64,000 nt of DNA. It comes from Bordetella avium (GTDB lineage Bacteria; Pseudomonadota; Gammaproteobacteria; Burkholderiales; Burkholderiaceae_B). The stretch spans positions 1,178,001-1,242,000 of the forward strand of contig NZ_CP139969.1 of assembly GCF_034424645.1 (NCBI RefSeq), in the 5' to 3' direction. The translations under genes and the position numbers were made by a program. The notes under the pieces are model-generated. The model searched no databases. It was given only the letters and a program-made list of their open reading frames with translations, and was not told where the DNA came from. Of the stretch, positions 20,201-28,466 are shown piece after piece (positions within the stretch are counted from its first letter, which is position 1; each line of letters opens with the position of its first letter).

Positions 20201-21244
20201 ATGAGTTTTCAGGTCACCATCCAACCCAGTCAGCATCAATTTCAGATAGAGCCTGGGCAGACCGTGCTTGACGCGGCCTTGGCCGCAGGCATCGTGCTGC
20301 CTTACAGCTGTCGCACCGGCGCCTGCTCGACCTGCAAGGGGCGGGTGGTGGCGGGCGAGTTCGAGGCGGGCAATACGCCAGCTCAAATTTTGTCGCCCGA
20401 GCAACTGGCCGAGGGTTATACGCTGTTCTGCCAGGCGTATGCGCAGACCGATCTGGTGATCGAATCTACGGAAGTGCGCCTGGCTACTGACATCCAGATT
20501 CGCAAAATGCCATCGCGTGTGCAGACGATCACTCCGTTCGCACCGGATGTCGTTGAGATCAAGCTGCAATTGCCCGCTTCCGAGCAATTCCGGTATTACG
20601 CCGGGCAATACGTTGAGATCATTCTGAAAGACGGTCGGCGCCGCAGTTACTCCATGGCCGGTGCGCCGCACAAAGGCAGCCCGCTTGAGCTGCATATCCG
20701 TCACATGCCGGGTGGTGTGTTTACCGATCATGTTTTCGGGGCCGGAGCCACGCAGATGAAAGAACGCGAAATTTTGCGTCTTGAAGGTCCTTTCGGGTCT
20801 TTTTTCCTGCGAGAAGACTCCGATAAACCCATTGTGCTGCTGGCCAGCGGCACAGGTTTTGCGCCGGTCAAAGCCATTGTCGAGCATATGGCGCATAAGG
20901 AGATCCGGCGTCCGGTCACGCTTTATTGGGGCGGACGTCGTCCTCGGGATCTGTACATGAGCGAGCTGGCGCAGTCCTGGGCCGACACTCTGCCGGACTT
21001 CCGTTTCGTACCCGTGGTTTCCAATGCGCTTGAGGAAGACGCCTGGGCCGGCCGCACAGGCTTTGTGCATGAGGCGGTCATGCGGGATATTCCCGATCTT
21101 TCCGCTTACCAGGTTTATGCCTGCGGCACGCCGCTGATGGTGGATGCCGCCCGACGCGAATTCAGCACGCAATGCGGTTTGCCCGAAGCTGAGTTCTATG
21201 CGGATTCGTTCACTTCCGAGGCGGATCTGGCTGCCAAGGCCTGA
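20201..21244 (+). CDS. 2Fe-2S ferredoxin-FAD-NAD reductase, CDP-6-deoxy-glucoseen reductase type
   Basis: This 347-residue fusion has an N-terminal plant-type ferredoxin with the cluster cysteines in YSCRTGACSTCKG (residues 36-48) and a fourth in LFCQAY. The FAD-binding barrel follows (RRRSYSMAGAP near residues 147-157), and then the NAD domain (VLLASGTGFAPVKAIVEH and VYACGTPLMVDAA). It is an electron-transfer reductase of the Fpr/oxygenase-reductase superfamily. It is often annotated as CDP-6-deoxy-delta-3,4-glucoseen reductase (AscD), but no sugar-deoxygenation genes are nearby, so its real partner is unknown. A terminator follows. Confidence 0.85.
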   Translation: MSFQVTIQPSQHQFQIEPGQTVLDAALAAGIVLPYSCRTGACSTCKGRVVAGEFEAGNTPAQILSPEQLAEGYTLFCQAYAQTDLVIESTEVRLATDIQIRKMPSRVQTITPFAPDVVEIKLQLPASEQFRYYAGQYVEIILKDGRRRSYSMAGAPHKGSPLELHIRHMPGGVFTDHVFGAGATQMKEREILRLEGPFGSFFLREDSDKPIVLLASGTGFAPVKAIVEHMAHKEIRRPVTLYWGGRRPRDLYMSELAQSWADTLPDFRFVPVVSNALEEDAWAGRTGFVHEAVMRDIPDLSAYQVYACGTPLMVDAARREFSTQCGLPEAEFYADSFTSEADLAAKA

Positions 21245-21321
21245 GTCGCAACAAACGGCAATAGAAGCGATGCCGCTTCGGGGTGGTCAGCGGCTTGTTC
21301 CGCAGCGCTGTAAAGCCCGTG

Positions 21322-21359
21322 GGCCCGAGTCCGGCGTGACAGCCGGGGCGGGCCTTTTT
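21322..21359 (+). terminator. Terminator after the ferredoxin reductase gene
   Basis: An outer stem GGCCCG/CGGGCC encloses an inner stem CCGGC/GCCGG, followed by five Ts. It begins 78 bases after the stop. Confidence 0.7.
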
Positions 21360-21488
21360 CTTGCTTCGCCTGCCTGGCGGGTATAGGCGGGCGGGGCGCG
21401 GCAAGAGTAAACTGCTCAACCAGTATTTCAGCCGTATCCCGTTCGCAAGACCATCATCTCGGCGGGATGAACAGGGAGCGATCGGGGC

Positions 21489-22745
21489 ATGAAAGTAGCG
21501 GTTTTGGGCAGCGGCATCATCGGAATTTCCAGTGCCTGGTGGCTTAGCCAGGCAGGCCATGAGGTCGTCGTCATTGATCGTTCCACCGGGCCTGCCCAAG
21601 AAACCAGCTTGGCCAATGGCTCGCAGATTTCGGTGTCCTATGCCGAACCCTGGGCCAATCCCCAGGCGCCGCTCAAGCTGCTGAAATGGATGTTCCAGGA
21701 CGACGCTCCCCTGCTGTTTCGCCCGCAGCTCGATTGGCGGCAGTGGATGTGGGGCCTGGCCTTTCTGCGCGAATGTCTGCCCTCGCGCCTGGCGCCCAAT
21801 ATCCGCGCGATGGTGCGCATGGCGGAATACAGCCGCGCCACGCTGCGCGGCATGCGTGCGGATCTGGGCATTCAGTATGATCATCTCGAGCGCGGCATTC
21901 TCAATTTCTACCGCGATCCGCAGGAATTCGAAACGTCGCAGCGCGCCGCGGGGCTGATGCGTGACTTCGGCGTCGAGCGCCGTGTCGTCAATGCCGATGA
22001 AGTGATCGCGATCGAGCCTGCGCTGGCACCGCAGCGCGCCAATATCGTGGGCGGCGATTACACCCCGGAAGACGAAAGCGGCGATGTGCATTTGTTCACC
22101 GTCGGGCTGGCGCAGCATTGCGAGGCGGCGGGCGTGCAATTCCGTTTCTGCACCCGCATCACGCGCTTGCTGAGCGAAGGGGGGCAGGTTCAGGGCGTCG
22201 AGGTGATCGGCCCTGATGGCCGTTATGACCGTGTCAATGCCGACGCCTTTGTCGTTGCGCTGGGTAGCTATAGCCCCCACCTGGTCCGCCCGCTGGGCGT
22301 ACCTTGCAATGTCTACCCCGCCAAGGGGTATTCGGCGACTTATCCTATACTCAATCCTGAGGCTGCGCCCACGGTCAGTCTGACCGATAGCAGCCACAAG
22401 GTGGTGTTCTCGCGTCTGGGCAACCGTCTGCGCATGGCAGGCACGGCGGAGCTTTCCGGATATTCCCGCGAGCTCAATACCGGCCGCTGCGCGGCATTGA
22501 CCGCGCTGGCGCGTGAAATTTTTCCCGATGCCCTCGATTTCGAGGGTGTCAGTTATTGGTCTGGCCTGCGTCCTTCCACGCCTTCGAACGTACCGCTCAT
22601 CGGCCGTACCCGCATTTCCAACCTGTATTTGAATACCGGACATGGCACGCTGGGGTGGACGATGGGGGTGGGTTCGGGCCGAGCGCTGGCCGATCTGTTG
22701 AGTGGGCGCCGGCCAGAGCCGGAATTCCCTTTTCTTGGTCTATGA
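21489..22745 (+). CDS. dadA: D-amino acid dehydrogenase small subunit (DadA-like)
   Basis: The 418-residue flavoprotein opens with the FAD-binding fold VAVLGSGIIGISSAWWLSQ and then ETSLANGSQISVSYAEPWANP, typical of DadA. It ends in WSGLRPSTPSNVPLIGRT...NLYLNTGHGTLGWTMGVGSG, the DAO-family C-terminal block. DadA oxidises D-amino acids (mainly D-alanine) at the inner membrane and passes electrons to quinone. No alanine racemase or Lrp-type regulator is adjacent. The downstream binding-protein gene begins only five bases after its stop, so the two may be cotranscribed. Confidence 0.9.
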   Translation: MKVAVLGSGIIGISSAWWLSQAGHEVVVIDRSTGPAQETSLANGSQISVSYAEPWANPQAPLKLLKWMFQDDAPLLFRPQLDWRQWMWGLAFLRECLPSRLAPNIRAMVRMAEYSRATLRGMRADLGIQYDHLERGILNFYRDPQEFETSQRAAGLMRDFGVERRVVNADEVIAIEPALAPQRANIVGGDYTPEDESGDVHLFTVGLAQHCEAAGVQFRFCTRITRLLSEGGQVQGVEVIGPDGRYDRVNADAFVVALGSYSPHLVRPLGVPCNVYPAKGYSATYPILNPEAAPTVSLTDSSHKVVFSRLGNRLRMAGTAELSGYSRELNTGRCAALTALAREIFPDALDFEGVSYWSGLRPSTPSNVPLIGRTRISNLYLNTGHGTLGWTMGVGSGRALADLLSGRRPEPEFPFLGL

Positions 22746-22749
22746 ACCT

Positions 22750-24081
22750 ATGAAGACATTGCAAATGACGGGCGTTGCCCGTGTCATGATCGCCAGCCGG
22801 CGTGCTTGGGTGTTCAGTCTTGCGCTGGCGGCTGTGGGCGTGGCCCACGCCGACCCGGTGCAGATTCAGGTCTGGCATACGCTTTCGGGAGCCAACAAGG
22901 CCGAGTTTGAAAAACTGGCCAAGCAGTACAACAAAGAACAGAAAGACGTTGAGGTTCAACTACGCGACTTTCCTTCGCAAGAAGCCTTGCGTCAGGAAGC
23001 TGCGGCTGCCGTCCGAGCCAAGAAGACTCCCAACCTGATTCAACTGGCCGATAACCACTCGCCGGAAGTGGTTGCTGAGCACAAAGCCATCCTGCCCTTG
23101 TATCAATTGCTGGCCAAGTACCCGATCAAGGACCTGAACTGGTTCTTGCCCGATACCGCGAGCTTCACCCGTGACGCCAAGGGCCGGCTGCTGGCCTTCC
23201 CCTGGATGGCGGAAGTGCCGGTCATGTTCTACAACACCACCTTGTACAAAAAAGCAGGCCTGAATCCCAATCAGCCAGCTCGTACCTGGACGGATCTGCA
23301 GGCTGAGCTGCTCAAGCTGCGTGACGTGGCAGATATCGATTGCCCCTATGCCTCCAGCAATCAAGTGTCAGTGCACCTGGAAAACCTGGCGCCCGTCAAC
23401 AATCAGCTCTATGCCAGCAACGGCAATGGTCTGACGGCGTCCAAGCAGGCCACTGCTATGCAGTTTGATTCGCTCTACATGCGCCATATTTCGCTCATGG
23501 TGAGCTGGAAGCGTTCGCTGCTGCTTACGGCTTATTCAAATGACAACAAGTCGAATCAGAACTTCGCAAAGGGTGAGTGCGGTGTGTTGACGGCTGAGTC
23601 CTCGGCCTTCGGCAATTTCAACAACACGCGCGGCCTGTCTTTCGGCGTGGCGCCCTTGCCTTACTACGACCAGGTCACCAAGACGGCTGGCCGTCCCTTC
23701 GTGAGCGGTTCGGCCCTGTGGGCGATGGAAGGCAAGCCGGTCGCCCAGGAAAAGGCCACGGCGCAATTCCTCGCCTGGCTGTCCAAGCCGGTGATCGCGG
23801 CCGAGTGGCATCAGCGCACCGGCTATCTGCCCCTTACGGAAGCGGCTTTCCGTGCCTCGGACGTGTCGTTCTACGACAAGATCCCGGGGGCCCAACAAGT
23901 CGTTGCCTCGCTGCGCAACCCTATTGCGGCCAACAGCCGTGGCTTTCGCATCGCCAACTACGATCGCATCGAGAACGTCTTGAATGTGCAACTCACCGAT
24001 GCGCTTGACGGCAAGACGCCTCCCGTGGCGGCCTTGAACAACGCGCTTGGGCAGGCTCGCAACCTCGCGGCGCAACGCTGA
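22750..24081 (+). CDS. UgpB-like extracellular substrate-binding protein, no transporter partners nearby
   Basis: The product (443 residues from ATG 22750) has a Sec signal peptide with hydrophobic core WVFSLALAAVGVA and likely cleavage AHA/DPVQ. The mature part is a type 1 ABC solute-binding protein: VQIQVWHTLSG, then FPWMAEVPVMFYNTTLYKKAGL and GRPFVSGSALWAM. This resembles UgpB, which binds glycerol-3-phosphate and its diesters. No permease or ATPase gene lies within the window. A methionine at 22786 would give a more typical signal peptide length. The ligand is not certain, so no symbol is given. Confidence 0.85.
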   Translation: MKTLQMTGVARVMIASRRAWVFSLALAAVGVAHADPVQIQVWHTLSGANKAEFEKLAKQYNKEQKDVEVQLRDFPSQEALRQEAAAAVRAKKTPNLIQLADNHSPEVVAEHKAILPLYQLLAKYPIKDLNWFLPDTASFTRDAKGRLLAFPWMAEVPVMFYNTTLYKKAGLNPNQPARTWTDLQAELLKLRDVADIDCPYASSNQVSVHLENLAPVNNQLYASNGNGLTASKQATAMQFDSLYMRHISLMVSWKRSLLLTAYSNDNKSNQNFAKGECGVLTAESSAFGNFNNTRGLSFGVAPLPYYDQVTKTAGRPFVSGSALWAMEGKPVAQEKATAQFLAWLSKPVIAAEWHQRTGYLPLTEAAFRASDVSFYDKIPGAQQVVASLRNPIAANSRGFRIANYDRIENVLNVQLTDALDGKTPPVAALNNALGQARNLAAQR

Positions 24082-24378
24082 TCTTCATCGTTCTGCCGGC
24101 TTGTTGTTTTTGCTGCCTGCTGCGGGTCTGTCGTCTGATATGGCTTCCCATTCGTTCCGCTGAGTCAAGCCTATCGAGGGGGCGGCCACCGTCTCCAGAC
24201 CTTCGATCAGATCCTCTCCGACGGCGTGATGTCGCTGGCAGCCAGGACCGGCCTAGGTCGATAGCGTGCAGTGGTGGCAGTGTCATGGGTCCGAAGCTCG
24301 CCCTGTTGCTAGGCGGCGCTTCTCGGATTTCCTGAGCGCGGTTTCTGGCGCTGCCGCGATCGAGTGCCATGCAAGGCC

Positions 24379-24412
24379 GGGGACGCTCTCCTCGGGAGGG
24401 CAGCAAGCAGGA
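24379..24412. repeat. Palindromic intergenic repeat, copy 1
   Basis: A 34-base unit running GGGGACGCTCTCC...GGCAGCAAGCAGGA. Its centre can fold as CTCC-TCG-GGAG within a longer imperfect GCTCTCCTCGGGAGGGC hairpin. It differs from copy 2 at one base. Confidence 0.8.
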
Positions 24413-24454
24413 CGCGGAGTGGGAGTCCCCCCGCCGCCGGGCCGCTCCCAAGGC

Positions 24455-24488
24455 GGGGACGCCCTCCTCGGGAGGGCAGCAAGCAGGA
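24455..24488. repeat. Palindromic intergenic repeat, copy 2
   Basis: The same 34-base unit 76 bases after copy 1, with C replacing T so that the core becomes a perfect GCCCTCC-TCG-GGAGGGC hairpin. The extra C restores pairing relative to copy 1, which suggests the structure is the conserved feature. Confidence 0.8.
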
Positions 24489-24544
24489 AGTGCGCAGCGT
24501 GGGAGGCAACCCACTCTCCGTCTCCATGATGATTTTCTCCCTGC

Positions 24545-24593
24545 GTAGATGCCGATCTACCGGAAGGGCCGGCGGCTCCTCATCATGGAGCCG
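24545..24593 (+). promoter_or_regulatory. Twin hairpin leader before the pil operon
   Basis: GTAGAT-GCCG-ATCTAC (24545-24560) is followed by CGGCTCC-7 bases-GGAGCCG (24573-24593), both perfect stems. The second ends 23 bases before the first pil ATG. They could shape translation or transcript stability of the operon; no T-tract makes them terminators. Confidence 0.4.
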
Positions 24594-24616
24594 TTCCGCA
24601 AAGCAAGGCCCACAGA

Positions 24617-25411
24617 ATGCGTCTACTCTTTCCGATTCTCGGTTTGCCGCTGCTCGCCGCTTGCCATACGACCTCCCCGCAGTCCTGGCAGGTCGCTGCC
24701 AGCCAGTTTGATTTCGACTGGCAACTCAGTGGCGACCCTGATGTTGCGCCTTTGCAGGTGTTCAGCAGTCCGCATGAAATCTGGCTCCAGTTCGCCCCAG
24801 GTCAGCGCGTGCCGGCGATTTTCGCCAGCACCGTCTCGGGTGAACAACCGTTGGCCATTCAACAGCGTGATCCTTACATTATTGCGCCTGGGGTATGGCC
24901 GGCGCTGACCTTACGCGGCGCCCATCGCGTCGCCCACGTCCGGCGCAGCAAGGCTGAACCGCCGCAGCCAGTCTCTCCTCCCATTTCAGAGACCATCCCG
25001 GCGCCGCTCATTCCGCCCCGGTCTATCGAGGCCGACACCCGGCACGCTGCGGATTCTGCGCTCAGTCCGCCCGCAAGCGCTCCTGGCAAGACACCGTTGC
25101 CCCTTGAAATCAAACCCGGGGCACCCGTTTTCTTCGCGGGCCCGCCCGACCTGACTTTGCGCGCCGTGCTCAGCCGTTGGGCGCTTCAGGCCGGGTGGGA
25201 TTTTGCGCCGGAGCACTGGGCCCTCAATGCAGATATTCCCTTGCAGGGGCAAGCGCATTTCGAAGGAGATTTCAAACAGGTAGTGCGCAGCCTGTTGCGC
25301 GCCACCGAACTGGCCGACCGGCCTTTACAGCCCTGCTTCTATGCCAATCGCGTGCTGCGCGTGGTGCCGCTGGCGCAAAGCTGCGATCGCAGCGCCGGGG
25401 CGGCAACATGA
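24617..25411 (+). CDS. Pilus lipoprotein with TcpQ-type C-terminal domain (PilL-like)
   Basis: This 264-residue lipoprotein has the signal MRLLFPILGLPLLAAC with lipobox LAAC at residue 16. The first half is beta-rich with TcpQ/CagX-like character (DVAPLQVFSSPHEIWLQF...VPAIF), and a proline/alanine-rich linker covers residues 110-160. A TcpQ-type C-terminal domain follows: LRAVLSRWALQAGWDFAPEHWALNADIPLQG...FEGDFKQVVRSLLRATE. PilL/TcpQ-type proteins support the secretin of type IVb pili. It is the first gene of the pil operon. Its last four bases overlap the pilN start (ATGA). Confidence 0.75.
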   Translation: MRLLFPILGLPLLAACHTTSPQSWQVAASQFDFDWQLSGDPDVAPLQVFSSPHEIWLQFAPGQRVPAIFASTVSGEQPLAIQQRDPYIIAPGVWPALTLRGAHRVAHVRRSKAEPPQPVSPPISETIPAPLIPPRSIEADTRHAADSALSPPASAPGKTPLPLEIKPGAPVFFAGPPDLTLRAVLSRWALQAGWDFAPEHWALNADIPLQGQAHFEGDFKQVVRSLLRATELADRPLQPCFYANRVLRVVPLAQSCDRSAGAAT

Positions 25412-26970
25412 AGGGCGTTGCGAAAACAGCGGTATTGCTTCTGTCCTGCTTGATACTTGGCGGTTGCGCGCTTCAGGCGCAATGGCAGGCTTTGCGCGAT
25501 GTGTTGAGCCAGGCTCGCGACAAAGCGCAGGCCTTGCATGACAACGAGGTCAAGGCGCAGGATGCCCGGGCGTCCCGTGCCGCGCGGGAGGCGGCACAAG
25601 AGGTTGATAAACCCTGGCTGGCCGGTCCGGCTCAGGCGCTGGCGCGCGAGGTGGCCCTGCCAGCTCCCCTGCGTGCCCGAGTCGACACCACCCTGATTTT
25701 CAGCGACCGGGCCGGTCTGTCCCAGATCGCCGAGCGCTTGCAGCGCGCAACGGGTATCGCGGTGCGCGTACAGCCCGAAGCCCTGTTGCCGGTACAGCAT
25801 TTTTTGCCCCGCCTGACAGAAGCCGGCGCTTTCGTCGAAGCCGCTCTGGCGCAGGTCGAGTTGCAAGAAGGGCCGCGTCCCTTGGCCGATATCCTCGACT
25901 CCCTGGCGGCACGCCTGCTGGTCTGGTGGCGCTATGAAAACGGCGCGATCGAGTTTTATCGCAGCCAGACGCGCGTATTCGACCTGAGGGCTTTGCCTAT
26001 CAGCGCCCAGGCTCAAACGCAGTTGGGGCGTCAGGCCTCGGAGGGCGAGGGTTTTGACAACGTCATACAGGCCCGCGCCACGCTTAATCAAGCCGAGCCC
26101 GGTCGGGTGTTGCGCACGCAGATCCAACCCTTTCTGACCCGTTCCGGGGTGGTGGCCGAGGAGGGCGAGGCCTTGGTGGTGACAGACACCCCCTATGTGC
26201 TGTCGCGGATCGAGGCCTTTATCAAACAGGAAAATGCCCGGGCAGGCCGTCGCGTGCGTTTGCTGTTTCAAGAGATCACGCTGCGCATGAATACTCGCTC
26301 CGAAGGCGCGATCGACTGGCGTCTGTTGCACAACAGCGCCCGCGTTGCCGCTCAAGGCATGTTGCCCACAGGACTGAGCGCAGCCATTCCTGGCGCAGAC
26401 AAGACGGGTTGGGACGGTTCGCAAGCCCTGATCAAGATGCTGGCGCAATACGGCGCCATCAGTCATCAGCGATCCATTCCTCTCTTGACGTTAAACCGCC
26501 GGCCGGTCACCTATGCCGTGCACAACACTTTCTCCTATGTCGATCAGGTTGAAAGTCTGCGCGCCGCGGATGATAAGGCAAGCGGTGTCGCGATCAACCA
26601 GAAGCGTGTCACGGTAGGGACCTTCCTCACTTTGCTTCCAGATGCTCAGGATGACGGCAGTATTCTGCTGTCCATTGGCTATGACAGCACGGTTGCTCAG
26701 CCGCTCAAGGCCCTGGCTTTTGGCAGCAACAGCCAGCCGCTGCAGGTGCAACAGCTCAACCTCGACGGCAATGGCAGTGTGCAGCAGGTGAGGGTGCGGC
26801 CTGGGCAGCCGGTGGTCCTCTCGGGTTTCGATCGCAGTATCGATAGCTATGACCGTCAGCGTTTTACTCCCGATGCGCCCTTGTTGACAGGTGGCCATGA
26901 CGCCGCCAGTCAAGAGCGTCTGCTCACCGTCATTGTGCTTAGCGCCCAATTGGAAGAGGCCGATGGCTGA
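25408..26970 (+). CDS. pilN: Type IVb pilus secretin, R64 PilN family
   Basis: This 520-residue outer-membrane lipoprotein has the signal MKGVAKTAVLLLSCLILGGC with lipobox LGGC. Coiled-coil-like polar sequence covers residues 25-65. A secretin N-domain follows (TLIFSDRAGLSQIAERLQRATGIAVRVQ), and the secretin core ends in VRPGQPVVLSGFDRS, the usual final secretin motif. R64 PilN forms the outer-membrane ring through which the thin pilus passes. The ATG at 25408 overlaps the upstream stop. The frame is open further upstream to 25177, but that part is shadow. Confidence 0.88.
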   Translation: MKGVAKTAVLLLSCLILGGCALQAQWQALRDVLSQARDKAQALHDNEVKAQDARASRAAREAAQEVDKPWLAGPAQALAREVALPAPLRARVDTTLIFSDRAGLSQIAERLQRATGIAVRVQPEALLPVQHFLPRLTEAGAFVEAALAQVELQEGPRPLADILDSLAARLLVWWRYENGAIEFYRSQTRVFDLRALPISAQAQTQLGRQASEGEGFDNVIQARATLNQAEPGRVLRTQIQPFLTRSGVVAEEGEALVVTDTPYVLSRIEAFIKQENARAGRRVRLLFQEITLRMNTRSEGAIDWRLLHNSARVAAQGMLPTGLSAAIPGADKTGWDGSQALIKMLAQYGAISHQRSIPLLTLNRRPVTYAVHNTFSYVDQVESLRAADDKASGVAINQKRVTVGTFLTLLPDAQDDGSILLSIGYDSTVAQPLKALAFGSNSQPLQVQQLNLDGNGSVQQVRVRPGQPVVLSGFDRSIDSYDRQRFTPDAPLLTGGHDAASQERLLTVIVLSAQLEEADG

Positions 26971-28060
26971 TACGATCCTCAAGGCCGCCAAGGGCGGCGG
27001 GCGCTGGGTGTACGGCATGGCCTGGTTCGCTGTGGTTGGCAGCCACGCGCCGCGCATGGCGCGGCTGCGCGCCCGTCAAATGGGGGCCAGTCATTACCTG
27101 CTGGGTGGTGAGCAGGCGTTGACCGTGGGTTGCTCGCGTTTGCGGGGCCGTGGCGTTTTCCATTCCGCCGCGCAGCAAGTGGCTTCGCACTTCGCCCCCG
27201 CCTCCTTCGCAGCCATTCTTGCTCTCGACGATTCTCACTGGCTGGTCGCGGTGCAGGAGGGTGCGGTCTTGTCCGGGGGTGATCAGCTATTCGCCCGCTA
27301 TGCCGACGCCGAGGCCGCGCTTGATCGCTTGGGCCCCGACTTTACGGGCAATTCCGAAGACGCTGAGCAGGCCTTGCAGGCCCTTCCCGGCAAAGCCACG
27401 CGTCTGCATGCCTTACCGCCCCGCCCGTCGGGCTGGTTGGTGTTGGCGGTGTTGACTGCGGGACTAGGTCTGTGGCTTTGGCCCACAGCGCAGGCGCCAG
27501 CACCGCTTGCACAAACCGAGAAGCCGGCCGAATTATGTCTGGCCGATGTGCTAGCGAGCCTGCAGAAGATTCCCATGCGTCAGGCGGGTTGGCTTTTGGC
27601 TGAAGCCCAATGCCAGGCAGGGCTGCGGAGCTGGTCATGCCATGCGCGTTATCAGCCAGAAACCTCCAGCGCGCTGAGCAGCGCCTTCCGGACAGACGGG
27701 CCCTGGACGCTAGCACTATCCGGCATGGATGACATCGCGCTCAGTTGGCAGGCTCCTGGCCAGTGTGAGGTCAGTCTTAGCGGGCAGCCACCGGACCTGC
27801 GCTGGATGCAGGCCATGCAGCCATGGCGAGGCGCTTTCGATGAAATCCATATGGGTCCCTGGATGCCCAAGGATGAGGTGCAGGCGCGGGCCTTACGTCT
27901 GAGTGGGCCTCTGCGTTCTTACTCGCTCCCTCCCTGGCGCAGGCTGCCTGCGTATTGGAGCCGCGTGCAACTCCACGTTGATCTGTCTCGCCCCCCGTCT
28001 GCACGCAGCAGCGGGCTCACCCTGCTCGTTGAAGGAGATCTTCATGCCGTCATCCCCTAA
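26963..28060 (+). CDS. pilO: Type IVb pilus assembly protein PilO2
   Basis: The 365-residue protein has a cytoplasmic N-terminal region (ADTILKAAKGGGRWVYGMAW), then a membrane segment near residues 157-172 (GWLVLAVLTAGLGLWLWP), then a periplasmic domain with paired cysteines (ELCLADVL, AEAQCQAGLRSWSCHARY, PGQCEVSL). The layout and position match the R64-type PilO2 family, which helps build the inner-membrane platform. The ATG overlaps the pilN stop by eight bases, with GGAAGAGG upstream. The sequence is weakly conserved, so the call leans on gene order. Confidence 0.78.
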   Translation: MADTILKAAKGGGRWVYGMAWFAVVGSHAPRMARLRARQMGASHYLLGGEQALTVGCSRLRGRGVFHSAAQQVASHFAPASFAAILALDDSHWLVAVQEGAVLSGGDQLFARYADAEAALDRLGPDFTGNSEDAEQALQALPGKATRLHALPPRPSGWLVLAVLTAGLGLWLWPTAQAPAPLAQTEKPAELCLADVLASLQKIPMRQAGWLLAEAQCQAGLRSWSCHARYQPETSSALSSAFRTDGPWTLALSGMDDIALSWQAPGQCEVSLSGQPPDLRWMQAMQPWRGAFDEIHMGPWMPKDEVQARALRLSGPLRSYSLPPWRRLPAYWSRVQLHVDLSRPPSARSSGLTLLVEGDLHAVIP

Positions 28061-28466
28061 TTACCGCGTTGCACTAGCCTTAGTGCTTCTGTTTGCGTCG
28101 CCGCCAGGCTTCGCCGAGCTAGATCAGAGCGTGAAGGACTGGTTGCAGCAAGAGATCGAAACTCCGCCGCCTCTAGCGCCGGCCGCTGCTGCGCCGCCAT
28201 CCGCCACAAGCGACGCATTATCTGGGCAGGTTCAGGCTCCGCTGGCGTTACGGGCGCTCTACGGCGTGGGCGCAGGCATCAAGGCGGAGCTGGACAATGG
28301 TCAGGGCGAGCGCTATCTCGCGCAACGAGGTCAAGCACGCCTGCTCGGCGACCATGATTCGTCCGTCACCCTGCATAGCATCCAGCCGCCTTGCGTGCAG
28401 CTCAAGCTGCAAGATGCGCGGCTGTCTCGGCGCTGCATCTTGCCGGCGCAGGCCGCCCATGATTGA
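28044..28466 (+). CDS. pilP: Type IV pilus biogenesis protein PilP
   Basis: This 140-residue secreted protein has a signal peptide (RVALALVLLFASPPGFA). A short alanine/proline-rich linker follows, then a PilP-like C-terminal domain (LRALYGVGAGIKAELDNGQGE...GDHDSSVTLHSIQPPCVQLKL). Two cysteines (PPCVQL and SRRCIL) could form a disulfide. AAGGAG lies seven bases before the ATG, and the gene overlaps pilO by 17 bases and pilQ by eight. In R64-type systems PilP links the inner-membrane complex to the secretin. The small size and position support the call. Confidence 0.78.
   Translation: MPSSPNYRVALALVLLFASPPGFAELDQSVKDWLQQEIETPPPLAPAAAAPPSATSDALSGQVQAPLALRALYGVGAGIKAELDNGQGERYLAQRGQARLLGDHDSSVTLHSIQPPCVQLKLQDARLSRRCILPAQAAHD

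Larger units (their letters stand above)
24082..24616. other. 535-base gene-free region before the pil operon
   Basis: No frame in this stretch looks coding. It holds two copies of a 34-base hairpin repeat (24379-24412 and 24455-24488), a TGCGCAGCGTGGG word (24491-24503) that recurs near 55095, and two perfect hairpins just before the pil operon (24545-24560 and 24573-24593). No clear promoter was found. Confidence 0.7.

Noticed and set aside
24379..24488. Two repeat units as a CRISPR array
   Set aside because: Only two copies, a 42-base spacer that is not of standard type, and no cas genes nearby.
24364..24711. Open frame across the repeat region before the pil operon
   Set aside because: It is made of the repeat sequences and runs into the pil lipoprotein gene in another frame; no sign of coding.
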